A DNA stretch of 64,000 bases from Stutzerimonas nitrititolerans. GTDB lineage: Bacteria > Pseudomonadota > Gammaproteobacteria > Pseudomonadales > Pseudomonadaceae. The notes under the pieces are model-generated. The model was given only the letters and a program-made list of their open reading frames with translations, was not told where the DNA came from and did not search any database. Location: the NCBI RefSeq assembly GCF_003696285.1, contig NZ_RFFL01000015.1, positions 22,039 through 86,038 of the forward strand. The letters run 5' to 3'. Below are positions 1 to 7,713 of the stretch, piece after piece (position 1 is the stretch's first letter; each line of letters starts with the position of its first letter). The position numbers and the translations under genes were made by a program.

Positions 1-363
1 CAGTCCACCGCAGAAATCCACACGATGATCGAGCGGCTGCAGAAGAATTCCGGCGCTGCGGTCAACGTCATTCTGGAAAGCAACCGGGCTTCGCAGGCCA
101 CGGTCGAGCAAGCCAGCCAGGCGGGAGAAAGCCTCGGCCAGATCGCTCAGGCGTTGCGCAACCTGTCAGCGCTCAATGCCTCCATCGCCAGCGCCACGCT
201 GCAACAGACGCACGTCGTCGAGGACATCAACCAGAACGTCACCCAGGCGGCCGGGCTCGCACAGCAGAGCGCCAGCGCGGCACAGCAGTCCAGTGTCGCC
301 GGCGAGCAGCTGGGGCAACTGGCCGAACAGCTGAACCGGTTGCTGCGCCAATTCAAGGCCTGA
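1..363 (+). CDS. Methyl-accepting chemotaxis protein, C-terminal fragment
   Basis: This is the 3' end of a chemoreceptor gene that starts before the window; the frame is open from base 1 and 120 residues are visible. The composition is typical of the end of an MCP cytoplasmic hairpin: alanine-, glutamine- and serine-rich amphipathic heptads, with a stretch around residues 55-110 resembling the methylated helix and a final LNRLLRQF-like segment. The family relays ligand binding to CheA/CheW. The sensory domain lies outside the window, so the ligand cannot be inferred. A terminator follows 40 bp after the stop, so this gene ends its transcript. Confidence 0.85.
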   Translation, partial: QSTAEIHTMIERLQKNSGAAVNVILESNRASQATVEQASQAGESLGQIAQALRNLSALNASIASATLQQTHVVEDINQNVTQAAGLAQQSASAAQQSSVAGEQLGQLAEQLNRLLRQFKA

Positions 364-400
364 CGGCACGCCTCGCCTCGGAAGAGACGGAACGATTCAA

Positions 401-430
401 CGGGGACGCAACGTCCCCGCTTTCGTTTTT
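401..430 (+). terminator. Rho-independent terminator after the chemoreceptor gene
   Basis: A perfect 8-bp stem (CGGGGACG at 401-408, CGTCCCCG at 412-419) with a 3-nt loop is followed by a T-rich tract (GCTTTCGTTTTT) ending at 430. It lies on the plus strand just beyond the chemoreceptor stop. Confidence 0.8.
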
Positions 431-716
431 GGCCTTGCGACCCGTTGCCACAGGCTCTCGTCATGCCGAAAATCGTGAGCGATTGGTCCTGACGCACGCA
501 AACCCGCGCCAGTCCTGGCTTTCAGCGAATTTCTCGCCCGTGATATGCCTCACAAATAATCTAATACCTTTGGCTAATTGCAAAAAAAACCAGCCAACAG
601 GAAATTCCGATGTGACTTCTTGGTCCTCTGTCGACATCAACGGAATGTAACGCTGGCGCCGGCGATGTGGCGCAGGCGTATTTCGTTGCCCTGGGTTCCA
701 CATAGAGAGACCACAC
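431..716. other. Intergenic region upstream of a small-protein gene
   Basis: No convincing gene is visible in these 286 bp. The middle (about 545-600) is AT-rich compared with its surroundings, with a CTAATACCT stretch that could serve as a -10 element, so a promoter for the gene at 717 probably lies here. No operator, repeat or RNA was recognised. Confidence 0.35.
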
Positions 717-986
717 ATGAACGCTCCGCTTCGTTTCAACGACGCCCTCCTGATCACTGATCGCGCCTTCAAACCTTTCAAATGCGTCGCCTGGACGCTG
801 CTGGAGGGTGACGGTGAACTCAGCATCACCGTCGTTGACGGCGCCGAATCTCGCCCGGTGGCCCGCTGCAAAATGTCCAGCAGCGTCTACTCCGACCCGG
901 TAAAACTGGAAGAAACGCTCGAGAGAACTCGCGAGAGCCTGAGCCGCGAGGGCATGAACTGCGCCCCCTGGCACATGCCCGAGTAA
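717..986 (+). CDS. Small conserved protein, paralogue of the product at 1446-1736
   Basis: An 89-residue soluble protein with no signal peptide or membrane segment. I do not recognise the family. It is clearly related to the 96-residue protein at 1446-1736: both have an AF-x-P motif near residues 17-20, then a segment with SDPV, spaced leucines, LS-x2-G and finally a PW-x-MP motif near the C-terminus (here residues 84-88). The predicted layout is a short beta-sheet followed by one helix. A weak purine-rich ribosome site (GAGAGA) precedes the ATG and a strong terminator follows, so it is probably transcribed alone. Function unknown. Confidence 0.75.
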   Translation: MNAPLRFNDALLITDRAFKPFKCVAWTLLEGDGELSITVVDGAESRPVARCKMSSSVYSDPVKLEETLERTRESLSREGMNCAPWHMPE

Positions 987-1003
987 CCACACTCTCTCCA
1001 TGG

Positions 1004-1037
1004 AAGGCCCGGCTGCATTTGCGCCGGGCCTTTTCGT
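1004..1037 (+). terminator. Rho-independent terminator
   Basis: The 10-bp arms AAGGCCCGGC (1004-1013) and GCCGGGCCTT (1023-1032) form a strong GC stem, followed by TTCGTTT. It ends the transcript of the small gene at 717-986. Confidence 0.85.
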
Positions 1038-1149
1038 TTGCGCCTGCTGAAACGGGTATCGGCTAGATGGCTGGGCGTGGCTGCAACCGGGAAATGATCC
1101 ATTCGCCGCTTCCATTGTCGTAACTACAAGCCAATTACCGGAGGTAGCT

Positions 1150-1434
1150 ATGAAAGGCGCCGAAGCCTATGTCAACGACCAATGGCACAGCAGCGGGCTG
1201 GCGAGGCTGCCCGAAGGCCCTCAGGAACATTGCGTGACGCTCACCTTCGTCATTCCGCGTGACGCCCAGACCACCGGCCTCCTCAACCACGTCAGCGAAG
1301 TGGCACGACAGCATCTCGAAAAGGCTTATCCGGGACGCAACGTCACGTCCAGACCGGTGGTCGGCTCCGTGGTCGGCGACGGCACGGGCGACGGAATCAA
1401 CCTGAAGTTCCAGATCGCGCCAGCATCGAACTGA
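1150..1434 (+). CDS. Small protein of unknown function
   Basis: A 94-residue protein with a good ribosome site (GGAGG, 6 nt before the ATG). It has no signal peptide, membrane helix or cysteine. Residues 27-60 look like a beta strand followed by a helix, and a glycine-rich stretch (GSVVGDGTGDG) precedes a last strand. It lies 11 bp upstream of the next gene, so the two are probably co-transcribed. I do not recognise the family. Confidence 0.7.
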   Translation: MKGAEAYVNDQWHSSGLARLPEGPQEHCVTLTFVIPRDAQTTGLLNHVSEVARQHLEKAYPGRNVTSRPVVGSVVGDGTGDGINLKFQIAPASN

Positions 1435-1445
1435 AGGAGAAGATC

Positions 1446-1736
1446 ATGCCCACTCACCTCGATCTCGAAGAGGCCATGGCGATCAGCGAAATGGCCTTCC
1501 TGCCCTGCCGGGGCATCACCGACGCAGACGTAAGCGACGCCAGCTATGCGCTACGGGTGGAGGACGAAACGGGCGCCGCGCTACTCACCATCGCCCACAT
1601 TGCGCGCTCCCAGTACAGCGACCCGGTACATCTGGCCGGGCTGCTCGAACAGGCGAGACTGGAATTGAGCAAGGACGGCATTCACCTGACACCCTGGTCG
1701 ATGCCGACGCAATCGGGAGCTTCACCCAGCCGGTAA
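1446..1736 (+). CDS. Small conserved protein, paralogue of the product at 717-986
   Basis: A 96-residue protein with a strong AAGGAG ribosome site. It shares with the 89-residue protein at 717 the pattern AF-x-P, YSDPV, LE-x2-R-x2-LS and PW-x-MP (residues 83-87), so the two genes look like an old duplication interrupted by the unrelated gene at 1150. The C-terminus has a short serine- and proline-rich tail that the paralogue lacks. Function unknown. The MITE-like element begins 15 bp after the stop. Confidence 0.75.
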   Translation: MPTHLDLEEAMAISEMAFLPCRGITDADVSDASYALRVEDETGAALLTIAHIARSQYSDPVHLAGLLEQARLELSKDGIHLTPWSMPTQSGASPSR

Positions 1737-1750
1737 ACGACGTTGCGAGG

Positions 1751-1914
1751 CTAGTGGCCTGTCTGGTCAGTTCAGTTAGTCGATTTCGGCGCTCAGTGCT
1801 CCGATACGGCGTTGCTGCTCCTCGCCATAGCCCGCTATGACTCGTCGCAGCGCCTTGTCTCAGAACCCTGATCATCCGAACTTGAGTTAACAAACTAACC
1901 ACACAGGCCACTAG
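1751..1914. mobile_element. MITE-like element with terminal inverted repeats
   Basis: The 164-bp segment begins CTAGTGGCCTGT and ends with the reverse complement ACAGGCCACTAG. Pairing of the two ends extends to about 22 bp with two mismatches. No coding sequence lies between them. The outer CTAG (or TA) could be a target duplication of the kind made by IS5- or IS630-type transposases, but no parent element is in the window. Its right end lies 2 bp before the ATG of the DUF421 gene and so replaces that gene's natural leader. Confidence 0.65.
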
Positions 1915-1916
1915 TC

Positions 1917-2609
1917 ATGACCCCCTTCGATTGGCAGCGAGTGCTTCTCGATGACTTTCCCCTGCTGTTCCTTGCCGAAGTCGCGCTACGTGCCTGTTTC
2001 GCCTTCGCCACCGTATTCCTGTTCCTGAAAATAAGCGGGCGACGGGGCATTCGGCAATTGTCGGTGTTCGAGCTGGTGGTGATCCTGACACTGGGCTCGG
2101 CGGCGGGCGACGTTTCCTTCTACGAGGATGTGCCGCTGCTACCGATCTGCGCCGTCTTCGTCACCTTGCTCGCGCTGTACCGGCTCACCATGTTCGGCAT
2201 GAGCCATAGCGAGCGTTTCGCGGGCTGGCTGGAAGGCAAACCGGTGACCATCATTCGTGACGGTCTTTACGAGCTCAACAGCCTGGAGCGGCACAACATT
2301 TCCTCGGACGAGTTCTTCATGGAATTGCGTCAGCAGGGCGTCGAGCACCTCGGCCAGGTTCGCCTGGGCATCCTGGAAACCGATGGTGACGTCAGCCTGT
2401 TCTTCTTCGAGCCGACGGAGGTGCGGCCCGGGCTCTCCGTTCTGCCGGCCGAGCACCGCCAGGTCTACTGCCAGGTACCGGCAAGCGGCATGTATGCCTG
2501 TACCCGCTGTGGCTTTCTGCAACCGCTGGAGAGCCAGCAGCAGACGCAATGCAACCGCTGTGCGGGCACCCGCTGGAGCAAGGCCCTGAGTCATTCGCGG
2601 CTGCGCTGA
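1917..2609 (+). CDS. DUF421 (YetF-type) membrane protein with C-terminal zinc-ribbon motif
   Basis: A 230-residue inner-membrane protein. Hydrophobic segments lie at about residues 14-40, 45-62 and 70-87, followed by the soluble DUF421 domain (about 90-185). The SGRRGIRQLSVFE stretch after the first helix is typical of the family, whose role is poorly known. The C-terminal 40 residues carry two CxxC pairs (C195, C198, C212, C215), a zinc-ribbon-like module that I do not associate with most family members. No Shine-Dalgarno sequence precedes the ATG, because the MITE-like element ends 2 bp upstream. Translation may therefore be weak, or rely on sequence provided by the element. Confidence 0.85.
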   Translation: MTPFDWQRVLLDDFPLLFLAEVALRACFAFATVFLFLKISGRRGIRQLSVFELVVILTLGSAAGDVSFYEDVPLLPICAVFVTLLALYRLTMFGMSHSERFAGWLEGKPVTIIRDGLYELNSLERHNISSDEFFMELRQQGVEHLGQVRLGILETDGDVSLFFFEPTEVRPGLSVLPAEHRQVYCQVPASGMYACTRCGFLQPLESQQQTQCNRCAGTRWSKALSHSRLR

Positions 2610-2709
2610 CATATGGCGCGAACCACCTGCCTGCACGCCGGTCCCTTAATTCAGGGACGCGCTTCCAGCCACATCCCTTCGCCCCGCTCCGCAACCCTTC
2701 AGGAGATTG

Positions 2710-2877
2710 ATGATGATAGGCGACTACTCCTCGATAAATGACCATCTCGATACCGCTCGCAAGCATGCCGACCAGGCCGAAACGAGCGCCGATCCCGCCC
2801 TCTACCGTGAAGCCATCGACGAGCTGGTCGCTGCGATCAGGCTGTTGATGCGCAACAGCGAGGAACGCGAGGGCTGA
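2710..2877 (+). CDS. Small acidic helical protein, 55 residues
   Basis: A short gene with a clear ribosome site (AGGAG, 4 nt before the first ATG; a second ATG follows directly). The 55-residue product is charged, with no cysteine and no hydrophobic segment. Residues 10-52 are predicted to form two amphipathic helices (LDTARKHADQAE, then YREAIDELVAAIRLL). I do not recognise the family. The good ribosome site and codon choice like that of the neighbouring genes support a real gene. Confidence 0.6.
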   Translation: MMIGDYSSINDHLDTARKHADQAETSADPALYREAIDELVAAIRLLMRNSEEREG

Positions 2878-3136
2878 GCCTCCGCCACTGAGCAAAACGA
2901 TACCTCGCCAGACGTCTGGAGGGCTGAACATGCGGCTTGTCAGGAGCCGCATGTCGACTGGCGAGCCCTCCTCTCTCCTTTGCAGCGAATATGCCGTCAG
3001 GAAGTGGATCTTGAGCGCACCGCTGCATCAAGGCGCTGAAGCCCGCATTGCGGGCCCGACAGGAAATCCGTCTGGACGCTCAAGTTCCAGGCGTTGCGGT
3101 CGATCTTGAAGGCATCGAGGTGCAAGGAACCGCACG

Positions 3137-3583
3137 ATGCGTATCGACATCACCAGTGCGCTGAACAATCTGAACACCAGCTTTCAGCGGCAGGCCAGCA
3201 CAGCCGAGCGAACGCCAGAGGGACTGCGCGAGGGCTTGCGCGTCAGCCTTTCCGAGCTCGGCCGAAGCCTGTCCGCCAAGACCGAGAAAAAGAACCAGGA
3301 CATCGACGAAAGCGGCCTGCCCGACAGCATCAAGCAACTGCTGAAGATGATCCGTGAACTGAAAGCGCAGATCGCCGCGAAGGAAGCCGAGCTCAAGGCC
3401 CTCATGGCCGATCAGAACCTCGCCCCGGAGGCCAGGCAGGTCCAGCTGGAGGCATTGCAGTCGGAACTGGCGATGCTCAACGGCGCATGGGCTTCGGCCA
3501 ATGCCAACCTGATCAAGCAGTTGCAGGAACAGGGCCTCAGCGATGAGCAGATGCTCACCGCCACCACGCTGGCCATGGCCTGA
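3137..3583 (+). CDS. Predicted coiled-coil protein of unknown function
   Basis: A 148-residue protein without signal peptide. Residues 1-60 are polar and probably disordered. Residues 62-125 form a long heptad pattern (LKMIRELKAQIAAKEAELKA and a second helix LEALQSELAMLNGAW), indicating a two-helix coiled coil. An AAGGAA ribosome site lies about 10 nt upstream. It stands alone between unrelated genes. Function cannot be assigned from sequence. Confidence 0.75.
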   Translation: MRIDITSALNNLNTSFQRQASTAERTPEGLREGLRVSLSELGRSLSAKTEKKNQDIDESGLPDSIKQLLKMIRELKAQIAAKEAELKALMADQNLAPEARQVQLEALQSELAMLNGAWASANANLIKQLQEQGLSDEQMLTATTLAMA

Positions 3584-3779
3584 CTTCGACCCATCCGTCC
3601 GCTCCACCTGCATCTCGTGGCGACCGCCTGAGCAGATCCACGCCGAACTGCCGCAACCGCATCCGGTCAGTTAGATAGACGGTTGTTCGAGCCTCGGTGC
3701 CCGAGACAGCCTGGGCTTCAGGGTCAACATCAGGGGCACGCCATGCCTGGTGACTACACATCGTTTGACGATCGCCCTC

Positions 3780-4862
3780 ATGAGTGACCAGCGCCTGCCG
3801 CTTGCCGAAGGTGAGCGACCTGTCCCTCTCGATGAAACCGGCGATACCGGCACCCCACTCTGCCCCGAGCTGCCGCCGGACCTGCATTACGTCGACGATA
3901 GCCAGCCCGGCGTAAGTCGCCGACGCCTGCGGGGCAAGTTCGTCTACTTCAATCCGCAGGGCGAGCGCATCCGAGATCCAGTGGAGGTACGACGGATCGA
4001 CCAGCTGGCGATTCCGCCGGCCTACCAGGACGTATGGATATCACCGGACCCACAGGGCTACCTGCAGGCCACGGGACACGATGCGCGCGGGCGCAAGCAG
4101 TATCGTTATCACCCGCGCTGGCGAGAGATTCGCGACAGCGACAAGTACGAGCGCATGCTCGCATTCGGTCAGGCGCTGCCGAAACTGCGTGGCGGCCTGG
4201 AGAAGCACCTGTCCCTGCCTGGAATGCCACGTGAAAAGGTCATGGCGCTGGTGGTGACGCTGCTGGAGTCGACGCTGATTCGCATCGGCAATCCACGTTA
4301 TGCGCGCAGTAACCGCTCCTACGGGCTGACTACGCTGCGCACCCGCCACGTCGATATTCATGGCACGTCGATTCGCTTCCAGTTTCGCGGCAAGAGCGGT
4401 GTGGAGCACAAGGTCACCTTGCGCGATCGGCGTCTGGCCAGGCTCATGCGCCGCTGCATGGAGCTGCCGGGACAGCAATTGTTCCAGTACCTGGGCGACG
4501 ACGGCCAGCGCCGAACCGTCAGCTCCAGCGACGTGAACGGTTATCTGCGGGAGATGACCGGCTGCGATTTCACCGCCAAGGATTACCGCACCTGGGCCGG
4601 CAGCGCGCTGGCACTCGAACATCTGCGCAGGCTGAAATGCGCCTCCGCAGCCGAGACCCGAAAGAGTCTGCTCGAAACGGTCAAACAGATCGCCAGCCAG
4701 CTCGGCAACACGCCCGCCGTCTGCCGCCAGTGCTACATCCACCCGGCGATCCTGCACGCCTTCGGCGAAGGTACGCTGGGCAGTCTGCGCGCCGCACGCA
4801 AACGCAAATGGCTGAGTTCAGAGGAAGCCACCCTGCTGGCGTTTCTCCGCCAGCAGGTCTAG
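3780..4862 (+). CDS. DNA topoisomerase IB (poxvirus/eukaryote-like)
   Basis: A type IB topoisomerase of 360 residues that relaxes supercoils through a 3'-phosphotyrosyl intermediate. The catalytic tyrosine is Y319, in a CRQCYIHP context matching the family. Further active-site regions are the arginine in SNRSYGLTTLR, the lysine in FRGKSG and the KDYRTW segment. The N-terminal domain (about 35-110) has the LRRIDQLAIPPAY-like pattern seen in bacterial members. The ATG at 3780 is chosen because the family similarity begins after it; an in-frame GTG at 3750 is possible, and neither has a clear ribosome site. It ends 3 bp from the convergent diguanylate cyclase gene. The family is patchily distributed in bacteria. 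Confidence 0.93.
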   Translation: MSDQRLPLAEGERPVPLDETGDTGTPLCPELPPDLHYVDDSQPGVSRRRLRGKFVYFNPQGERIRDPVEVRRIDQLAIPPAYQDVWISPDPQGYLQATGHDARGRKQYRYHPRWREIRDSDKYERMLAFGQALPKLRGGLEKHLSLPGMPREKVMALVVTLLESTLIRIGNPRYARSNRSYGLTTLRTRHVDIHGTSIRFQFRGKSGVEHKVTLRDRRLARLMRRCMELPGQQLFQYLGDDGQRRTVSSSDVNGYLREMTGCDFTAKDYRTWAGSALALEHLRRLKCASAAETRKSLLETVKQIASQLGNTPAVCRQCYIHPAILHAFGEGTLGSLRAARKRKWLSSEEATLLAFLRQQV

Positions 4863-4865
4863 CGC

Positions 4866-5816
4866 CTAGTTCTGGTGCAATGTCACCCGGTTGCGCCCGG
4901 CGGACTTGGAGGCGTACAGCGCGGAATCGGCCCATTCGATCAGCTGTGCATGCCCGTTGCTGGGTACGCTGAGGTCGGCGACACCCAGGCTGATGGTGAA
5001 GCGGATTCGATGCTGTTCATGCCGGACCTCGCAGGCTTCGACCACGTACCGCAGCCGCTCGGCGAACATCAGCGCCCCCTCCTTGTCGGTATCGGGCAGC
5101 AGCACGACGAATTCCTCGCCGCCGTAGCGCCCGGCCACATCCGAGTCGCGCAGGTTCTCGCGAATCAGCCCGGCCACCTGCTGGATGACCGCATCCCCGG
5201 CCTGGTGCCCGTAGTTGTCGTTGATCGCCTTGAAATGATCGATGTCGAACATGACCAGCGCAGCCTGACTGTCGTAGCGGCGGTGGCGGGCATAGTCCAG
5301 GCGCAGCATCTCTTCCCAGTGCCCGCGGTTGTAGAGTCCAGTCAGCCGGTCGGTGCTCGACAGGCGCTGCAACTCGGCGTTCGCTGCCTGCAACTGACGG
5401 CGGTTGATGGCGACATCGGTCACGTCATAGATGATCAGGCAGACCTGATCGATTCTGCCGTCGATGCCCTTGAGCGGCAGCAGTGTAGTGTTCTGGTACA
5501 TGAAGTCTTCCAGCCCGGTGATCGGCTGGTAATTCTTGAACCGCAGCAGATAGGGTCGCTGTTCCCAGATGGTGAAGGATGGAGTGCCGAGCGTCGTCAC
5601 GCTCTCCACCTTGCGTCGGAACCAGTCCTCGTCCACTTCGGGGAACAGCTCGAAGAACGAACGCTTGCATACCTGGCTCGGCAGCAGGCCGGAACGGTTC
5701 TCCATGAAGGTGTTCCAGACCTCTACGCTGTAGTCCCGATCCAGCACCACGACACCCACGTCGATGCTCTGGACGATGGCCAACAACCCGTGAAGCTCGT
5801 TGAAATCGGTGTTCAT
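4866..5816 (-). CDS. PAS-GGDEF diguanylate cyclase
   Basis: A 316-residue cytoplasmic protein that should make cyclic di-GMP from two GTP. A PAS sensor domain occupies about residues 10-135 and is joined by a short helix to the GGDEF domain (about 150-312). The active-site motif is intact (GGEEF, 232-236). An inhibitory RxxD site (RDSD, 223-226) sits five residues upstream, so product feedback is expected. There is no membrane segment. The ATG lies 2 bp after the stop of the receiver-CheC gene, so the two are co-transcribed and probably translationally coupled. The most likely arrangement is that the upstream protein controls this cyclase. Confidence 0.93.
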   Translation of the reverse strand: MNTDFNELHGLLAIVQSIDVGVVVLDRDYSVEVWNTFMENRSGLLPSQVCKRSFFELFPEVDEDWFRRKVESVTTLGTPSFTIWEQRPYLLRFKNYQPITGLEDFMYQNTTLLPLKGIDGRIDQVCLIIYDVTDVAINRRQLQAANAELQRLSSTDRLTGLYNRGHWEEMLRLDYARHRRYDSQAALVMFDIDHFKAINDNYGHQAGDAVIQQVAGLIRENLRDSDVAGRYGGEEFVVLLPDTDKEGALMFAERLRYVVEACEVRHEQHRIRFTISLGVADLSVPSNGHAQLIEWADSALYASKSAGRNRVTLHQN

Positions 5817-5818
5817 GC

Positions 5819-6802
5819 TCAATCCATCAGGTAGGCGAGCTTGCGTCGCAACAGCTCGACCGAATCTTCCGTGAACAACAGCAACAGATCGAAATGGATA
5901 TCGTGACCTTCCAGGCTGTAGCTGAATTCCACGGCCAGAGTCTTCTTCCAGCGCTCGCTGTTGAGCCGGATGAGTTCGTCGATGGAGGCATGCTGACCCA
6001 GCACCTGGGGATGCCCCTGGGAAAACACCACCTCGATCTGCTCGGCGATGCCGCTGAGGCAAGCGCTGATCAGCAGGCTCGAAAGGTCCAGGAGCATTTC
6101 CATTTCCCGGTAGTTCTGCCGACGCATCAGGCGCGCCATGTCGGCCACCTCGGAGTCGTGGAACAGCAGCAGCGCCTCGCCGGCGATACCGCCACCGATA
6201 TAGCCCTGGCAAACCGCGGTCAGCGTCTCTCCCCGTGCGGCGTCGGCCAATGCCATGTGCAACTCTCCTACTTCCAGGAGGTTGACGTTGGGAATCGGCA
6301 ACTGGATGAACACGCCGAGCACGCGGGCCAGCAGCGCTGCCGCGCGCCCCATGGCGACGTTGACCACTTCCCGGAAGGCATCACGAAAACCGATCGACTC
6401 GCCTTTGCTGCGATCGACCAGTGCCGGCAGATCGTTCAGCAAGCCGAGGCTGGCCAGGGTCTGATGCAGATGAACGGGATCGGCGGGTTTCCTGATGAAG
6501 GCCAGCGCCCCCAGTTCGAGCACCCGGCGTACCGCTTCATCCTGAACGTCGGCGGAGATCACGATGGTCTTGCAGCTCAAGCGCTCCTCGCGCAGCTGTG
6601 CGAGCACCTGATAGCCGTCGAGCTCGGGCATGGTGAGATCGAGCAGCAGGACCTCGACGCCGCCCTGGCGTATGCGCTCCAGCGCTTCCAGGCCGGTGGC
6701 CGCCTGGCTGACTTCGACCGACCAGCCCGCCGGCAGCGCCTGCAACAACTGCTTGCGCGCCAGGCTGGAATCATCACAGATCAATAGCGAAACGGCAGCC
6801 AT
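5819..6802 (-). CDS. Response regulator with C-terminal CheC/CheX-like domain
   Basis: A 327-residue protein. Residues 1-120 are a receiver domain with acidic pocket D10/D11, phospho-acceptor D55 and K105. Residues 135-325 resemble the CheC/CheX/FliY fold. The first phosphatase helix is recognisable (E145-x2-N148, in FREVVNVAMGRAA), while the second copy (LLDLSSLLISACLSG) lacks the glutamate and asparagine. CheC proteins dephosphorylate CheY-P, so this protein may dephosphorylate itself or a partner. The ATG at 6802 is preferred over an in-frame GTG at 6817. It is the first gene of an operon with the diguanylate cyclase, and no kinase is adjacent. Confidence 0.88.
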   Translation of the reverse strand: MAAVSLLICDDSSLARKQLLQALPAGWSVEVSQAATGLEALERIRQGGVEVLLLDLTMPELDGYQVLAQLREERLSCKTIVISADVQDEAVRRVLELGALAFIRKPADPVHLHQTLASLGLLNDLPALVDRSKGESIGFRDAFREVVNVAMGRAAALLARVLGVFIQLPIPNVNLLEVGELHMALADAARGETLTAVCQGYIGGGIAGEALLLFHDSEVADMARLMRRQNYREMEMLLDLSSLLISACLSGIAEQIEVVFSQGHPQVLGQHASIDELIRLNSERWKKTLAVEFSYSLEGHDIHFDLLLLFTEDSVELLRRKLAYLMD

Positions 6803-6901
6803 CGGGTACGAACTCACGTTGCTCGTTCAACGAAGCAACAGAGCTTATCGCACGCAACGCGCCGCGTATGCACCATGAAGGCAAAATAGTGGCACTACAG
6901 C

Positions 6902-6933
6902 CAAAAAAGGCCGAACTCCTTGAGAAGAGTTCG
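6902..6933 (-). terminator. Rho-independent terminator downstream of nfuA
   Basis: Read on the minus strand, a 7-bp stem (CGAACTC/GAGTTCG, arms at 6912-6918 and 6927-6933) is followed by GCCTTTTTTGG. It lies about 100 bp after the nfuA stop, within the gap between nfuA and the receiver-CheC gene. The rest of that gap (6803-7032) shows no gene. Confidence 0.7.
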
Positions 6934-7032
6934 CATCGTGCATGAACGATGATCGAACCGGCCGCAGCATATTCAGCTACGACAGGGTTCGAACTTCGCG
7001 TGGAAACCGCCTTGCCGCCAATGGCGCAAGCC

Positions 7033-7617
7033 TCAGTAGTAGGCGTTTTCGCGGTTGGTGTGGTCGGTGACGTCACGCACCCCTTTCAACTCGGGAATGC
7101 GCGCGAGCAGAGTCTTCTCAATCCCCTCCTTCAGCGTGACGTCCGCCTGACCGCAACCCTGGCAACCACCACCGAACTGCAGGACGGCAATGCCTTCGTC
7201 GACGACATCGATCAGGCTCACCTGGCCACCGTGGCTGGCCAGCCCGGGGTTGATCTCGGTTTGCAGGTAGTAGTTGATGCGCTCGTTCAATGGGCTGTCT
7301 TCGTTGACCATGGGCACTTTGGCGTTCGGCGCCTTGATGGTCAGCTGGCCGCCCATGCGGTCGGTGGCGTAGTCGACCAGCGCATCTTCGAGGAAGGCTT
7401 CGCTGGTGCCGTCGATCCAGGCGGTGAAACTCTTCAGCGCGATCGCCACGTCATCCGGCTTCTCTTCACCGGGCTTGCAATAGGCGATGCAGGTTTCCGC
7501 GTAGGGGGTGCCGGGCTGAGTGATGAAGATACGGATGCCGATCCCCTTGGTGTTCTGCTTCTCGAGCAGATCGGCCAGGTAATCGTGTGCGGCTTCGGTA
7601 ATGGTAATGGCGCTCAT
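7033..7617 (-). CDS. nfuA: Fe-S biogenesis protein NfuA
   Basis: A 194-residue carrier that holds a [4Fe-4S] cluster at a dimer interface and passes it to apo-enzymes in the cytoplasm. The N-terminal A-type-like domain (1-95) is followed by the Nfu domain (105-194) with the cluster-binding CxxC at C152 and C155 (GGGCQGCG). Length matches the family. The ATG at 7617 has a strong GAGGAG ribosome site. It lies downstream of cti on the same strand with a gap of about 100 bp. Its terminator is at 6902-6933. Confidence 0.97.
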   Translation of the reverse strand: MSAITITEAAHDYLADLLEKQNTKGIGIRIFITQPGTPYAETCIAYCKPGEEKPDDVAIALKSFTAWIDGTSEAFLEDALVDYATDRMGGQLTIKAPNAKVPMVNEDSPLNERINYYLQTEINPGLASHGGQVSLIDVVDEGIAVLQFGGGCQGCGQADVTLKEGIEKTLLARIPELKGVRDVTDHTNRENAYY

Positions 7618-7713
7618 GGGAACTCCTCGCAGACATGTCGCGCAGTGTACGCCAACCACCGCCGCGGATAAAGTCCTAGTGTTTTAGTCGGATTATGATT
7701 TCCAACCTGTCGA

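Noticed and set aside
1751..1914. Remnant of a complete insertion sequence
   Set aside because: No transposase fragment is readable in any frame; the size and paired ends fit a non-autonomous element better.
6980..7000. A GGGTTCGAAC stretch resembling a tRNA T-loop
   Set aside because: The flanking bases do not form a T-stem and there is no acceptor or anticodon arm; it is only a TTCGAA palindrome.
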